A stretch of 18,002 nucleotides of DNA from Actinomycetota bacterium (GCA_003157715.1 PMKK01000344.1:4203-22204); one strand, 5' to 3'; shown: positions 1 to 7,329, counted from the first letter of the stretch. Notes: generated by a model from the sequence alone, not told the origin. Numbers and translations are program-made.

Positions 1-301
1 GCACGCTGGAGGTGGGGTCGGGCAAGCCGACAAAGGGGAGGGACTCACTCTGCCAGTACTCGGCGAACGCGCGAGCGTTCTCGGGACCGACCACCACGAC
101 TTCGATGTCACGGGCGACGAATCGGGAGTAGTCATGGCGCAACTGCGCCATATGCCGGCGGCAGAATGGTCAGCGGAATGTGCGGTTGAACACGAGCAGG
201 ACATTCTTGCGGCCGCGATAGTCCGACAGACTCACCGGACTGCCGGAGAAGTCGGGCAGACTGAAACCGGGCGCAAGCTGGTTCAGAGACACACGTGGCA
301 T
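1..301 (-). CDS. Peroxiredoxin-like (AhpC/TSA) protein, probable selenoprotein, 3' end cut off
   Basis: This is the N-terminal 100 codons of a thioredoxin-fold peroxiredoxin-like protein; the rest lies beyond the window edge. The start (ATG 299-301) is fixed by a perfect Shine-Dalgarno, AAGGAGG, five bases upstream. The protein opens LNQLAPGFSLPDFSG, the usual AhpC/TSA entry strand. Codon 44 (170-172) is UGA in frame, and the reading frame continues as a normal member of the family: PFCRRHMAQLRHDY, then IEVVVVGPENARAFAEYW. In cysteine homologues this site reads CPFC, so the UGA stands exactly where the first redox cysteine should be, giving U44-P-F-C47. A SECIS-like hairpin follows (134-151). 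I infer selenocysteine insertion. The alternative, a nonsense mutation, is less likely because the frame stays open and conserved to the edge. An ordinary annotator would miss the gene or start it after the UGA. It lies 36 nt downstream of the heliorhodopsin and is probably co-transcribed with it. Confidence 0.82.
134..151 (-). promoter_or_regulatory. Candidate bacterial SECIS hairpin
   Basis: Read on the minus strand this is ATGGCGCAGTTGCGCCAT, a perfect inverted repeat inside the coding sequence, 18 nt after the in-frame UGA at 170-172. Folded as RNA it gives a 7-bp stem with apical loop AGUU. The loop starts 25 nt after the UGA and carries a G at its second position. This agrees with the general bacterial SECIS model: a hairpin just 3' of the UGA, with G in the first two loop bases. 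Part of the symmetry could be chance from the conserved HMAQLRHD codons. Confidence 0.62.
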
Positions 302-337
302 GTTGTCCTCCTTGTGACAAGCCGAGCCGTTATCGTC

Positions 338-1129
338 CTATTTCTTGACGCCGGCCAGCACCGGGAAGAACACCTGCCATGCCAGCAGCGCCTTGGCCGT
401 GAGGCTCAAGACGATGTAGACCTTCTCGCCGAACAGATAGTCGTGCCAGGGACCTGCCTGCTTGTACTGCAGCACCATGTTGACCGCGAAGCAGTTGAAG
501 AAGACGAACAGCGAGATGATGATGCCGTAGACAAAGCCGGGCGGCGACACGCTGAGACCCGGTGCCCAGACGTAGATCACGATCGCGATCCACGGGACTA
601 CGCCGGCGAAGCTGCCGAACCAGAACGGCAGCCAGCTCGCCGTGCCGGGCGCCTCGTAGCTCTCCATGAGCGCGCCGAAGAGGATCATGCACGCATTGAC
701 GCCGAAGACGGCCACCAGCGCCGCGATGTCGCTGATGCCGACGAGCTGCGCGATCAGCACGATCATGATCGACGAGCTGAAGAAGTACTCGATCCAGCGG
801 CCGTAGTTGCGATCCCGCAGCAGGTTGCGCTTGTACCACGGAAACACCGGCGGCGAGGCGATGACCAGCAGGGCGGCGGCCGAGATCGCAAGGAACGCCG
901 CCACACCCCAGCCGGTGGGAATGTCGAACAGGTGATGCAGCCTGGGCGTCGTGCCGGGCGGGCCGTTCATGAAGGTGGCCGTGACGGGCAGTGAGAAGCC
1001 GTTGGTGAGTAACGCGATGACGATCGCCTGTGCCGCCAGGATCACCCCGACGGCGACGTTCCACCAGCGCAGTCGTTCGAGACGCTCGGTCGCGGTTGTG
1101 CCGGCCACGGTGATCACCCTCCCTTGCAT
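338..1129 (-). CDS. Heliorhodopsin
   Basis: This is a seven-helix retinal protein of the heliorhodopsin family, which sits in the membrane with its N-terminus inside, opposite to type 1 rhodopsins. Family marks are clear: RNYGRWIEYFFSSSIMI in helix C, where E114 is the expected Schiff-base counterion; FWFGSFAGVVPW; NCFAVNMVLQYKQ; and LSLTAKALLAWQVF in helix G, with K246 as the retinal lysine (263-residue numbering). The length is normal for the family. Two starts are possible: ATG at 1129 with a modest GGAG, or GTG at 1108, eight bases after GGGAGGG. The second has the better ribosome site and would remove seven residues. Heliorhodopsins do not pump ions measurably and are thought to be sensors or regulators. 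Its neighbours are a peroxiredoxin-like selenoprotein downstream and a glutamine synthetase-family gene divergent upstream; both kinds of partner have been linked to heliorhodopsins before. Confidence 0.95.
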   Translation of the reverse strand: MQGRVITVAGTTATERLERLRWWNVAVGVILAAQAIVIALLTNGFSLPVTATFMNGPPGTTPRLHHLFDIPTGWGVAAFLAISAAALLVIASPPVFPWYKRNLLRDRNYGRWIEYFFSSSIMIVLIAQLVGISDIAALVAVFGVNACMILFGALMESYEAPGTASWLPFWFGSFAGVVPWIAIVIYVWAPGLSVSPPGFVYGIIISLFVFFNCFAVNMVLQYKQAGPWHDYLFGEKVYIVLSLTAKALLAWQVFFPVLAGVKK

Positions 1130-1295
1130 CTGTCTTCTTCTCCAGCAACGTCACACCGCTAACACCGGTAGCAGCAGGATGACGAGCAGCCGAGAGATGA
1201 ATGTGACCCGCGGCCGGTCTCGCGCGACGAGCGCGGCGACGGGCGCGGCGACGGGCGCCACCCCCGAGCCGCGGCCTGACCTCTAAAGCTACTTT

Positions 1296-1309
1296 GTTGA
1301 TAGATTAAC
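1296..1309. promoter_or_regulatory. Candidate operator, GTTGAT-AG-ATTAAC
   Basis: GTTGATAGATTAAC is an imperfect palindrome (5 of 6 pairs) directly touching the -35 element of the GS-like/nitrogenase-like operon. The same half-site GTTGAT/ATCAAC occurs three times in the promoter region of the nifB operon at 16603-16628. The position suits a regulator that controls both operons, and perhaps the divergent heliorhodopsin promoter too. Only motif similarity by eye supports this. Confidence 0.4.
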
Positions 1310-1337
1310 TTGACAATAGCCTGCGCCACGGTTTACC
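1310..1337 (+). promoter_or_regulatory. Putative promoter of the GS-like/nitrogenase-like DK operon
   Basis: A perfect -35 hexamer, TTGACA (1310-1315), is followed after 16 nt by a weak -10-like TTTACC (1332-1337). The start codon lies 36 nt further on, behind AGGAGA at 1361-1366. The -35 is convincing and the -10 is poor, so help from an activator is possible. Confidence 0.45.
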
Positions 1338-1373
1338 GTCTCACCTCAAGCAACCCAGTCAGGAGACGGTGTC

Positions 1374-2708
1374 GTGGCTACGATCGCACTCGTCGAGAAG
1401 CCCTCGCCGGCCCATGCCGACATCGAGGCACAGCTAGAGGAACTCAGGATCCACACCGTGATCGTCGCCTTTGCCGACCTTCCCGGCGTGGTACGCGGCA
1501 AGAGGATCCCGACCGCGCACTTCCTGCGCAGCCTCGAAACCGGCATCCCCTTCTGCAACGCGGTGCTCGGCTGGGACATTCGCGGCGACCTGCTCACCGG
1601 CATCCCCTGGGCCAGCTTCCAGTCCGGGTATCCGGATTTTCTCGCACGAGCCGACGTGGGGTCGTTGCGCGTGGCGCCGTGGCACGAGGGCACCGCTTAC
1701 GTCTTCGCCGACCTCTACACCGAACACGGCGACAGAGTCGAAGCCGCGCCGCGGCGGGTGCTCGAGCGTGTCGTCGCGGCCGCCGAGACCGCCGGCTACC
1801 GCCCGAAGATCGGCGCCGAGCTCGAGTTCTACCTCACCGACGACCAGCGCCGCCCGGTCTTTGCCGACGTACAGGCCTACTCGGTCGAGCATGGCTCGCT
1901 GGTCGAAGGCGTGGTCGGCGAGATCCGCTCGGCGCTGCTCTCGGCCGGCATCGACGTCGAGGCCGCCGGCCTCGAGTACGGGCCGACACAGATCGAGATC
2001 ACCCTGTCCTACGGCGACGCTCTCTCGGCGGCCGACGACGCGGTCTTCTTCAAGACCGCCGTGCGCGAGATCGCGCGACAGCATGGTCTGCGCGCGACGT
2101 TCATGGCCAAGCCCTGGGCCGCCGAGTCCGGCAACGGCTTTCACGTGCATCAGAGCCTGTGGTCACCCGACGGCAAGAGGAACTTCTTCGCCGGCAACGA
2201 CAAGCTCGCGCTGTCGTATGTGGCCGGTCTGCTCGACACGGCTCGCGAGCTCCAGCTCCTGTCGGCTCCCACCGCCAACTCCTACAAGCGCATCCGCCTG
2301 CAATCGTTCGCGCCCACCAACGTCTCGTGGGGCATCGACAACCGCACCACGGCCACCCGCGCGCTGCTCAGCGACGGTGGCGCCAGCCGCATAGAGCATC
2401 GCGCCGGCGCCGCCGACGCGAACCCGTATCTGATCATCGCCGCCAACATCGCGGCGGGGCTGCGCGGTGTGACCGGCGGCCTCGAGCCGCCGGCCCGCGT
2501 GGCGGGCGACGCGGGTGACTCCGACGCGCCCGCGCTGCCCACCGACCTGGCCGAGGCGGCGCGGCTCTTCGAGTCGTCGCAGGTCGCCCGGGAGTTGTTC
2601 GGCGACGACTTTCATCTCGCCTATCGGGAGCTCGCCCGCCACGAGCTGGCCGCTTGGGAAAGCGCGGTCACCGACTGGGAGCGCGACCGCTACTTCGACC
2701 TCGCCTGA
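1374..2708 (+). CDS. Glutamine synthetase-family gamma-glutamyl ligase
   Basis: This 444-residue protein has the complete glutamine synthetase catalytic fold. Visible motifs are GAELEFYL (metal-binding E-x-E), EYGPTQIEITL, GNGFHVHQSLW (the metal/ATP-site histidine strand), NVSWGIDNRTTATR (ATP/phosphate arginines) and RIEHRAGAADANPYL (glutamate site). The N-terminal domain has DLPGVVRGKRIP and lacks the classical DGSS ammonium-site segment. That places it with the GlnA-like ligases (gamma-glutamyl-polyamine, -ethanolamide and -methylamide types) rather than housekeeping GlnA. The expected reaction is ATP + glutamate + an amine giving a gamma-glutamylamide. No GlnA-type adenylylation tyrosine site is obvious. 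The start is GTG behind AGGAGA. It is the first gene of the operon; the D subunit begins three bases after its stop, so translation is coupled. The true amine is unknown: ammonia itself or a small amine brought in by the permease at 5842. Confidence 0.88.
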   Translation: MATIALVEKPSPAHADIEAQLEELRIHTVIVAFADLPGVVRGKRIPTAHFLRSLETGIPFCNAVLGWDIRGDLLTGIPWASFQSGYPDFLARADVGSLRVAPWHEGTAYVFADLYTEHGDRVEAAPRRVLERVVAAAETAGYRPKIGAELEFYLTDDQRRPVFADVQAYSVEHGSLVEGVVGEIRSALLSAGIDVEAAGLEYGPTQIEITLSYGDALSAADDAVFFKTAVREIARQHGLRATFMAKPWAAESGNGFHVHQSLWSPDGKRNFFAGNDKLALSYVAGLLDTARELQLLSAPTANSYKRIRLQSFAPTNVSWGIDNRTTATRALLSDGGASRIEHRAGAADANPYLIIAANIAAGLRGVTGGLEPPARVAGDAGDSDAPALPTDLAEAARLFESSQVARELFGDDFHLAYRELARHELAAWESAVTDWERDRYFDLA

Positions 2709-2711
2709 CCG

Positions 2712-4373
2712 GTGGCCGAGTCGAGCTACTTGCGCGAGCGCGTCCCGCCCAGGCGCGAAGACCGCCTGGGTTCCTGCACCGCCTTCGGCGGCGAGATCTG
2801 CGGCCTGAAGAAGCGCTTCGGCGGCGGCTGCCCGCTGGTCGACAACGAGCGCGCCTTTCGCCAGGCTTCGATCTGCCAGATGATCCCGGCGATCGCCATC
2901 CTGGCGACGCTGCCCGACACCGTCGTGCTCATGCACGGCGCGGTGGGCTGCGGCGGTTCGAACCACACCTATCAGGCCTCGACGCGCTCCCGGCAGATGC
3001 TCGACGTGACCAACCCGCGAGGCGTCACCTGGCTCTCGACGGCGCTCGACGAGATCGACGTCGTCTCGGGTGGCGAGACGAAGCTGCGCGGCGCGCTTCT
3101 CGAAGCCGACGCCCGCTACCGCCCCAAGGCGATCTTCGTAGTGATCACCTGCACGCCGAGCGTCATCGGCGACGACGTCGACGGCGTCATCGAGGGCCTG
3201 CGCGACGATGTCAGCGCGACGATCGTGCCGGTGCATTGCGAGGGATTCAAGACCAAAGTCATGGCGACGGCCTACGACGCCGTGTACCACGGCGTCGCCC
3301 GCAGTACGCTGATGGAGGCCCCCGAGGAGCCTCTTTACTCGGCCGTCGACTCCGAGCTCGAGCGCGCCGCGGAGACCGCGCGCCGCGCGCGTCTGGTCAA
3401 CCTGCTGAACGTCTCCTCCATGGGCGACAAGGACGAAGACGAGCTCGCGCGGCTGCTGCGCAGCCTCGGGCTCGACGTCAACATCTACCCCTGCTTCGCT
3501 CAGCCCGAGAACCTGAGGTACGCCGCTGAGGCGGCGCTCTCGGTCTCGACGTGCCCCACCCACGACGACTACCTCGTGGCCTTCCTGCAGGAGACTTTCG
3601 GGGTGCCCTACGTCCTGCGGCATATGCCCCTGGGCATCGCCAGCACGAGCGACTGGGTGCGCGGCGTCGCCGCGCACTTTGGACTCGAGGAGACGGCCGA
3701 GGCGCTGATCGCCCGTGAGACCGCCGAGCTGCGGCAGGCCCTGGCGCCGCTGCGCCCCCGGCTCGAGGGCAAGACGGCCGTGGTCTCGGCCGGCGAGGTG
3801 CGTACGCTCTCGTTCGCCGTTCTTCTCGACGAGCTCGGCATGAAGACGCTCGCCGTGCGGCCCTATCACTACGACGAGTTCGGAGCCGCCGCGGCCGGGC
3901 GCCTCGTCGACATCGACCCCACGCTCATCGTGAACGTCGCCACCATGCAGCCGCACGAGGCCGCCAATCTGCTTGAGCGCCTGCACCCCGACATCTACAT
4001 CGGCCACAACGCCGACAGCGTCTGGGCGGCCAAGAGCGGCATACCGACCTTGCCGATCTACGGCGGGCCCAACACGTACATGGGCTATGCCGGCGTCTTC
4101 GACATCGCCCGGCGCCTCACGCGCCAGCTCGCCAACCCCTCGTTCAACCGGCGCCTGGCCGCCCACGTGACGACGCCCTACGCGGAGTCATGGTTCGCGG
4201 CCGAGCCCTTCTCGCTGGTCAGCGACGAGGCGGGTGGCGATGACGAGGCGCCCGTCGTTGAGCGGGCGATTCGCGTTGAGCCGGCGGGTCACGACGAGCG
4301 AGCGGGTCACGTTGAGCGAGCGGGTCACGTTGAGCGAGCGGGTCACGATGAGCGGGCGGGTCACGATGTCTAG
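2712..4373 (+). CDS. Nitrogenase-like component 1, D (alpha) subunit
   Basis: This is a 553-residue member of the NifD superfamily. By eye, the three P-cluster cysteines are present: C55, C80 in GAVGCGG, and C147 in TCTPSVIGDD. The cofactor cysteine is also present: SVSTC281PTHDDYLVAFLQ aligns with the NifD Cys275 segment NLIHCYRSMNYISRHM. The usual cofactor histidine segment (GPYHGYDG in NifD) reads GPNTYMGYAG here, with M457 in its place, so the active-site cluster must be held differently. Three further N-terminal cysteines (C22, C30, C40) are unusual. The protein ends in a repeated VERAGH/DERAGH tail (residues 516-551) made by an 18-nt tandem repeat. The GTG start, three bases after the GS-like stop, has no strong ribosome site, which implies coupling. 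It forms a pair with the K subunit and should receive electrons from the NifH-like protein at 14303-15181. It is not a standard N2-fixing NifD. Methylthio-alkane reductase-like chemistry is one possibility; the substrate is not known. Confidence 0.87.
   Translation: MAESSYLRERVPPRREDRLGSCTAFGGEICGLKKRFGGGCPLVDNERAFRQASICQMIPAIAILATLPDTVVLMHGAVGCGGSNHTYQASTRSRQMLDVTNPRGVTWLSTALDEIDVVSGGETKLRGALLEADARYRPKAIFVVITCTPSVIGDDVDGVIEGLRDDVSATIVPVHCEGFKTKVMATAYDAVYHGVARSTLMEAPEEPLYSAVDSELERAAETARRARLVNLLNVSSMGDKDEDELARLLRSLGLDVNIYPCFAQPENLRYAAEAALSVSTCPTHDDYLVAFLQETFGVPYVLRHMPLGIASTSDWVRGVAAHFGLEETAEALIARETAELRQALAPLRPRLEGKTAVVSAGEVRTLSFAVLLDELGMKTLAVRPYHYDEFGAAAAGRLVDIDPTLIVNVATMQPHEAANLLERLHPDIYIGHNADSVWAAKSGIPTLPIYGGPNTYMGYAGVFDIARRLTRQLANPSFNRRLAAHVTTPYAESWFAAEPFSLVSDEAGGDDEAPVVERAIRVEPAGHDERAGHVERAGHVERAGHDERAGHDV
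4257..4364 (+). repeat. Six 18-nt tandem units at the D/K junction
   Basis: Units begin at 4257, 4275, 4293, 4311, 4329 and 4347. The central form is GTTGAGCGAGCGGGTCAC; the first unit is the most diverged. In the D frame each encodes V/D-E-R-A-G-H, a histidine-bearing hexapeptide at the extreme C-terminus. The +1 frame is also open and reads SERVTL/SERVTM, with several in-frame ATGs, which makes the K start ambiguous. The repeat is in phase with the D reading frame, so copy number can change without frameshift. Confidence 0.9.
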
Positions 4374-5712
4374 GGCCTGCTTGGTCGAGAGGCCCAGAGG
4401 GTTTTGCGCCCTGGGCGGCGCCTCGCTCGCCGTCGGCGCGATCCCCGGCGCCGTGCCCATTCTGCACACTGCCATCGGCTGCGGCGGGTCGATCTACTGG
4501 ACCCAGCTCGGCTCGACCGGCTACCTCGGCGCCGGGCGGGTCGGCGGCTTCGCCGTGCCGAGCAGCAACGTCGGTGAGAAAGACGTGATCTTCGGCGGCG
4601 CCGAACGCCTGACCGAGCAGATAGAGCACACGCTGCGCATCGTCAAGGGCGAGCTCTACGTCGTCCTGACCGGCTGCATGACCGACATCATCGGCGACGA
4701 CATCGCCTCGGTGGTCGGCGCGTTCGCCGACGAGGCGCGCATCGTCGGCGTCGAGACCGGCGGCTTCAAGGGCAACGGCTATCTCGGTTACGACCTGGTG
4801 CTGCGGGCGCTCTTTCGCGACGTCGTCGCGCCCACGGGCGAGCGCGAGAGCGACCTCGTCAACCTCTGGGGCATCGTGCCCGCCCAGGATGCCTTCTGGC
4901 GCGGCAATCTCGAGGCGCTGCGCGCGCTGCTCGAGTCGCTCGGCCTCCGGGTGAACACGTTCTTCACCAGCCACGACAGTGTCGATTCGCTCGAGCACGC
5001 CGCCGCGGCCGCGCTCAACGTCGTCGTCTCCGACGCTTATGGTATCGAGGCGGCGCGCGTCTTCGAGCAGCAGCACGGCGTGCCGTTTCTCTCCACGCCG
5101 CTGCCCATCGGCCCGACGGCCACGGCCGCGTTTCTGCGGCAGGTGGGCGGCGCGCTCGATCTCGACGCGGCGCTCGTGGACCGGACGATCGCCGCCGGTT
5201 CCGAGCGCTACTACGGCTACGTCGAGCGCGTCGCGGACTGCTACAACGATCTCGATCTGCAGCGCTACGCGGTGGTCGTCGGCGACGCCAACTACGCCCC
5301 GGCGCTGACCCGCTTTCTCGCCGACGACCTGGGCTGGCTGCCGCAGCTCACCGTGGTGACCGACCCGATCGACGACGACGACCTTCGCGCCCGCGTCGAG
5401 GCGCCCCTGGCGGCGCTCGAGTCGGGCGTCGAGACCCACGTCGTCTGGGAGCCCACGACCACCGAGATCGGCCGCCATCTGCTCGAACTGCGGGGTGGAA
5501 ACCGCGGCGGGCGCTACCACGACGCCTTCAGCCCGGCGTTCGTGGTGGGCAGCTCGCACGAACGTGAGCTGGCCGGCAATATCGGCGCCGGACACCTCAC
5601 CGTCTCGTTTCCGGTAGCCGACAGGGTGGTCCTCGACCGCGGCTACACGGGGTTCGACGGCAGCCTCAGTCTGATCGAAGACCTGCTCTCCGTGCTCGTG
5701 CGAGAGCGATGA
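4366..5712 (+). CDS. Nitrogenase-like component 1, K (beta) subunit
   Basis: This is a NifK-like subunit of 448 residues from the ATG at 4366, which overlaps the D stop by eight bases (ATGTCTAG). In-frame ATGs at 4348 and as far up as 4234 lie in the repeat that encodes the D tail, so I take the last one before conserved sequence. The three P-cluster cysteines are visible: C14 in GFCALGG, C39 in TAIGCGG, and C104 in TGCMTDIIGDD. The C14-C39 spacing of 25 equals that of NifK Cys70-Cys95. There is no long N-terminal extension of the Mo-nitrogenase NifK type. The segment matching the D cofactor cysteine reads VVVSDAYG without cysteine, as expected of a K subunit. With D it should form an alpha2beta2 complex with P-clusters at the interface. 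It could instead belong to a nitrogenase-like reductase of another class. NifN is unlikely, since no separate DK pair is present in the window. Confidence 0.85.
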   Translation: MSRACLVERPRGFCALGGASLAVGAIPGAVPILHTAIGCGGSIYWTQLGSTGYLGAGRVGGFAVPSSNVGEKDVIFGGAERLTEQIEHTLRIVKGELYVVLTGCMTDIIGDDIASVVGAFADEARIVGVETGGFKGNGYLGYDLVLRALFRDVVAPTGERESDLVNLWGIVPAQDAFWRGNLEALRALLESLGLRVNTFFTSHDSVDSLEHAAAAALNVVVSDAYGIEAARVFEQQHGVPFLSTPLPIGPTATAAFLRQVGGALDLDAALVDRTIAAGSERYYGYVERVADCYNDLDLQRYAVVVGDANYAPALTRFLADDLGWLPQLTVVTDPIDDDDLRARVEAPLAALESGVETHVVWEPTTTEIGRHLLELRGGNRGGRYHDAFSPAFVVGSSHERELAGNIGAGHLTVSFPVADRVVLDRGYTGFDGSLSLIEDLLSVLVRER

Positions 5713-5768
5713 ACGCTCTCTCGCGCAGCCGGCGGCGGTCGCCAGTCCTCAAGCGAGGGGGGTGACTC

Positions 5769-5849
5769 ATGGACCCCGACTGTGACATGCCCGGCCCCTG
5801 TCAAGCGACGCCTGGCGTCGCAGACCAAGGAGATCCCCACCATGAGTGA
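5769..5849 (+). CDS. Possible 26-residue small ORF before the permease
   Basis: An ATG at 5769, four bases after the strong ribosome site GAGGGGGGTG, opens a 26-codon frame. It carries two cysteines (MDPDCDMPGPC...) and stops at TGA 5847-5849, overlapping the permease start (ATGAGTGA). It may be a leader peptide that couples permease translation, or a small acidic peptide. The good ribosome site is the only real support; chance is possible. Confidence 0.3.
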   Translation: MDPDCDMPGPCQATPGVADQGDPHHE

Positions 5850-7329
5850 CCACGCCCCCGCGACCACCGCGAACCCCAGCATCTCCGGATTGCGGCCCGA
5901 GTGCCTCGGATTCTGGGAGGTCCTCGGCCAGTCCGTCGCCAACATCGCCCCGAGCGCGACACCGGCCCTCGTCATCCCGCTCGTCTTTGCCACGGCCGGT
6001 AACGGCACCTGGCTTGCCTACCTGTTCGGCACGATCGCCATCGTCTTCGTGGCCGCCAGCCTGAATCAGTTCACCAAGCGCTCCGCCTCGCCCGGGTCGC
6101 TGTATGCGTTCATCGCCCGCGGCCTCGGGCCGGGCGCGGGAGTGGTGACCGGCTGGGCTCTCGTCCTCGCCTACCTGCTCACCGGGTCGGCGGTCCTGTG
6201 CGGCTTCGCCAACTACGCCGACGTCCTGCTGAAGTACGGTCATATCAGCGTCCCGACGCCGATCCTGCTCATAGTCGGCATCGCCGCCGCCTGGTTCATC
6301 AGCTACCGCGATATCAAGCTCTCGGCACGGCTCATGCTCCTGCTCGAGGGCATCTCACTCACGCTCATCACGATCCTGGCCGCGATCGTGCTGGTCGAGA
6401 ACCGCTTTCACTTCGACTGGGCCCAGTTCAGGCTCACCGGCGTCAACGCGTCGAGCATCCGTATCGGCCTGGTGCTGGCGTTCTTCAGCTTCGTCGGCTT
6501 CGAGAGCGCCGCGGCCCTGGGCGACGAGGCCCGCAAGCCGCTCAAGAACATCCCGCGCGCCCTGCTGATCAGCGCCGCCACGATCGGCATCTTCTTCGTC
6601 GTGCTGTCGTACACCGAGGTGCTCGGCTTTCTGCACTCGACCACACCGCTGAACGAGGCCCAGGCGCCCCTCACTGACCTGGCCAAGACCGCGGGCGCGA
6701 GCTACTTCGGGCCCCTGATCTCGTTTGGCGCGCTCGTCAGCTTCTGGGCCTGCACCCTGGCCTGCATCAACGCGGGTTCGCGCATCCTCTTCTCGATGGG
6801 CCGCCACAACGTCTTCCCCATCGGAGTCGGGTCCGCCCACCACACTCATGAGACCCCGCACGTCGCCGTGACACTGGTCGCCGTGCCGCTCGCCGTCGTG
6901 CCGCTTGTCCTGGTGCTGGCGCACCCCTCCGGCTGGGCCATCGGCAGCGGCGGGCTCTTTGCCATCTACGGATGGGTGGGCACGATCGCGACGTACGGCT
7001 TTCTGTTTGCCTACATGCTCGTGGCGATCGCCGCCCCCGTGTACCTGCGCCACACCGGTGAGCTCAAGGCTCGCCACGTGGCGCTGGCGGCGGCCACGGT
7101 GGGCATCCTGGCCATTCCGGTAGTGGGCAGCGTGTACCCCCTGCCGGCCGCGCCGTACGGGTACTTCCCGTTCATCTTCGTGGCCTGGCTTGTCGCCGGG
7201 CTCGCCTGGTACCTCTATCGCCGGCTGAGCTCGAACATGGTCACCGACATCTCAGGCGACCTCGACCGCGTCCATGCCCGGTTCGTCGATGCAAGCGACG
7301 TCAAACCGGCTGCCGAGCCCGCCGCGTAG
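5842..7329 (+). CDS. APC-family amino acid permease
   Basis: This is a 495-residue integral membrane transporter of the amino acid-polyamine-organocation superfamily, with about twelve hydrophobic segments. Family marks are the first helix (LGQSVANIAPSATPALVIPL), SPGSLYAFIARGLGPGAGVVTGW, the sixth-helix segment FFSFVGFESAAALGDEARKP with the conserved FE, followed by NIPRALLIS, and INAGSRILFSMGRHNVFP. The start is set by AAGGAGA eight bases before ATG 5842; the longer frame from 5782 has no such site. It should import an amino acid, a methylated derivative or an amine by proton or sodium symport. Being last in the operon with the GS-like ligase and the nitrogenase-like DK pair, it is the best clue that the substrate of this system is amino acid-like. 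Specificity cannot be read from the sequence. Confidence 0.9.
   Translation: MSDHAPATTANPSISGLRPECLGFWEVLGQSVANIAPSATPALVIPLVFATAGNGTWLAYLFGTIAIVFVAASLNQFTKRSASPGSLYAFIARGLGPGAGVVTGWALVLAYLLTGSAVLCGFANYADVLLKYGHISVPTPILLIVGIAAAWFISYRDIKLSARLMLLLEGISLTLITILAAIVLVENRFHFDWAQFRLTGVNASSIRIGLVLAFFSFVGFESAAALGDEARKPLKNIPRALLISAATIGIFFVVLSYTEVLGFLHSTTPLNEAQAPLTDLAKTAGASYFGPLISFGALVSFWACTLACINAGSRILFSMGRHNVFPIGVGSAHHTHETPHVAVTLVAVPLAVVPLVLVLAHPSGWAIGSGGLFAIYGWVGTIATYGFLFAYMLVAIAAPVYLRHTGELKARHVALAAATVGILAIPVVGSVYPLPAAPYGYFPFIFVAWLVAGLAWYLYRRLSSNMVTDISGDLDRVHARFVDASDVKPAAEPAA

Larger units (their letters stand above)
1130..1373. promoter_or_regulatory. Divergent intergenic region between heliorhodopsin and GS-like gene
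   Basis: This stretch is about 240 nt with no convincing gene. The part near the heliorhodopsin is very GC-rich and holds two copies of the 12-mer GCGCGGCGACGG (1231-1242 and 1243-1254). The stretch 1280-1340 is AT-rich for this genome and should hold the promoters for both directions. I see no riboswitch-like fold and no tRNA. Confidence 0.6.

Noticed and set aside
170..172. In-frame UGA as a nonsense mutation or sequencing error
   Set aside because: It replaces exactly the redox cysteine codon, the frame is intact on both sides, and a SECIS-like hairpin follows; selenocysteine explains all three.
2163..4166. 667-codon open frame on the minus strand
   Set aside because: It lies opposite the GS-like and D genes, which have clear family motifs; the long frame comes from GC-rich codon bias and has low-complexity R/G/D/V content with no recognisable domain.
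4257..4364. CRISPR-like array
   Set aside because: Units are contiguous 18-mers without spacers and are translated in frame.
4219..5595. 458-codon minus-strand frame
   Set aside because: Shadow of the K subunit; no family motif.
2712..5712. Standard Mo-nitrogenase nifDK
   Set aside because: The cofactor histidine segment is altered, K has no N-terminal extension, nifE/N/V are missing from the window, and the neighbours are methyl-transfer and sulfur genes.
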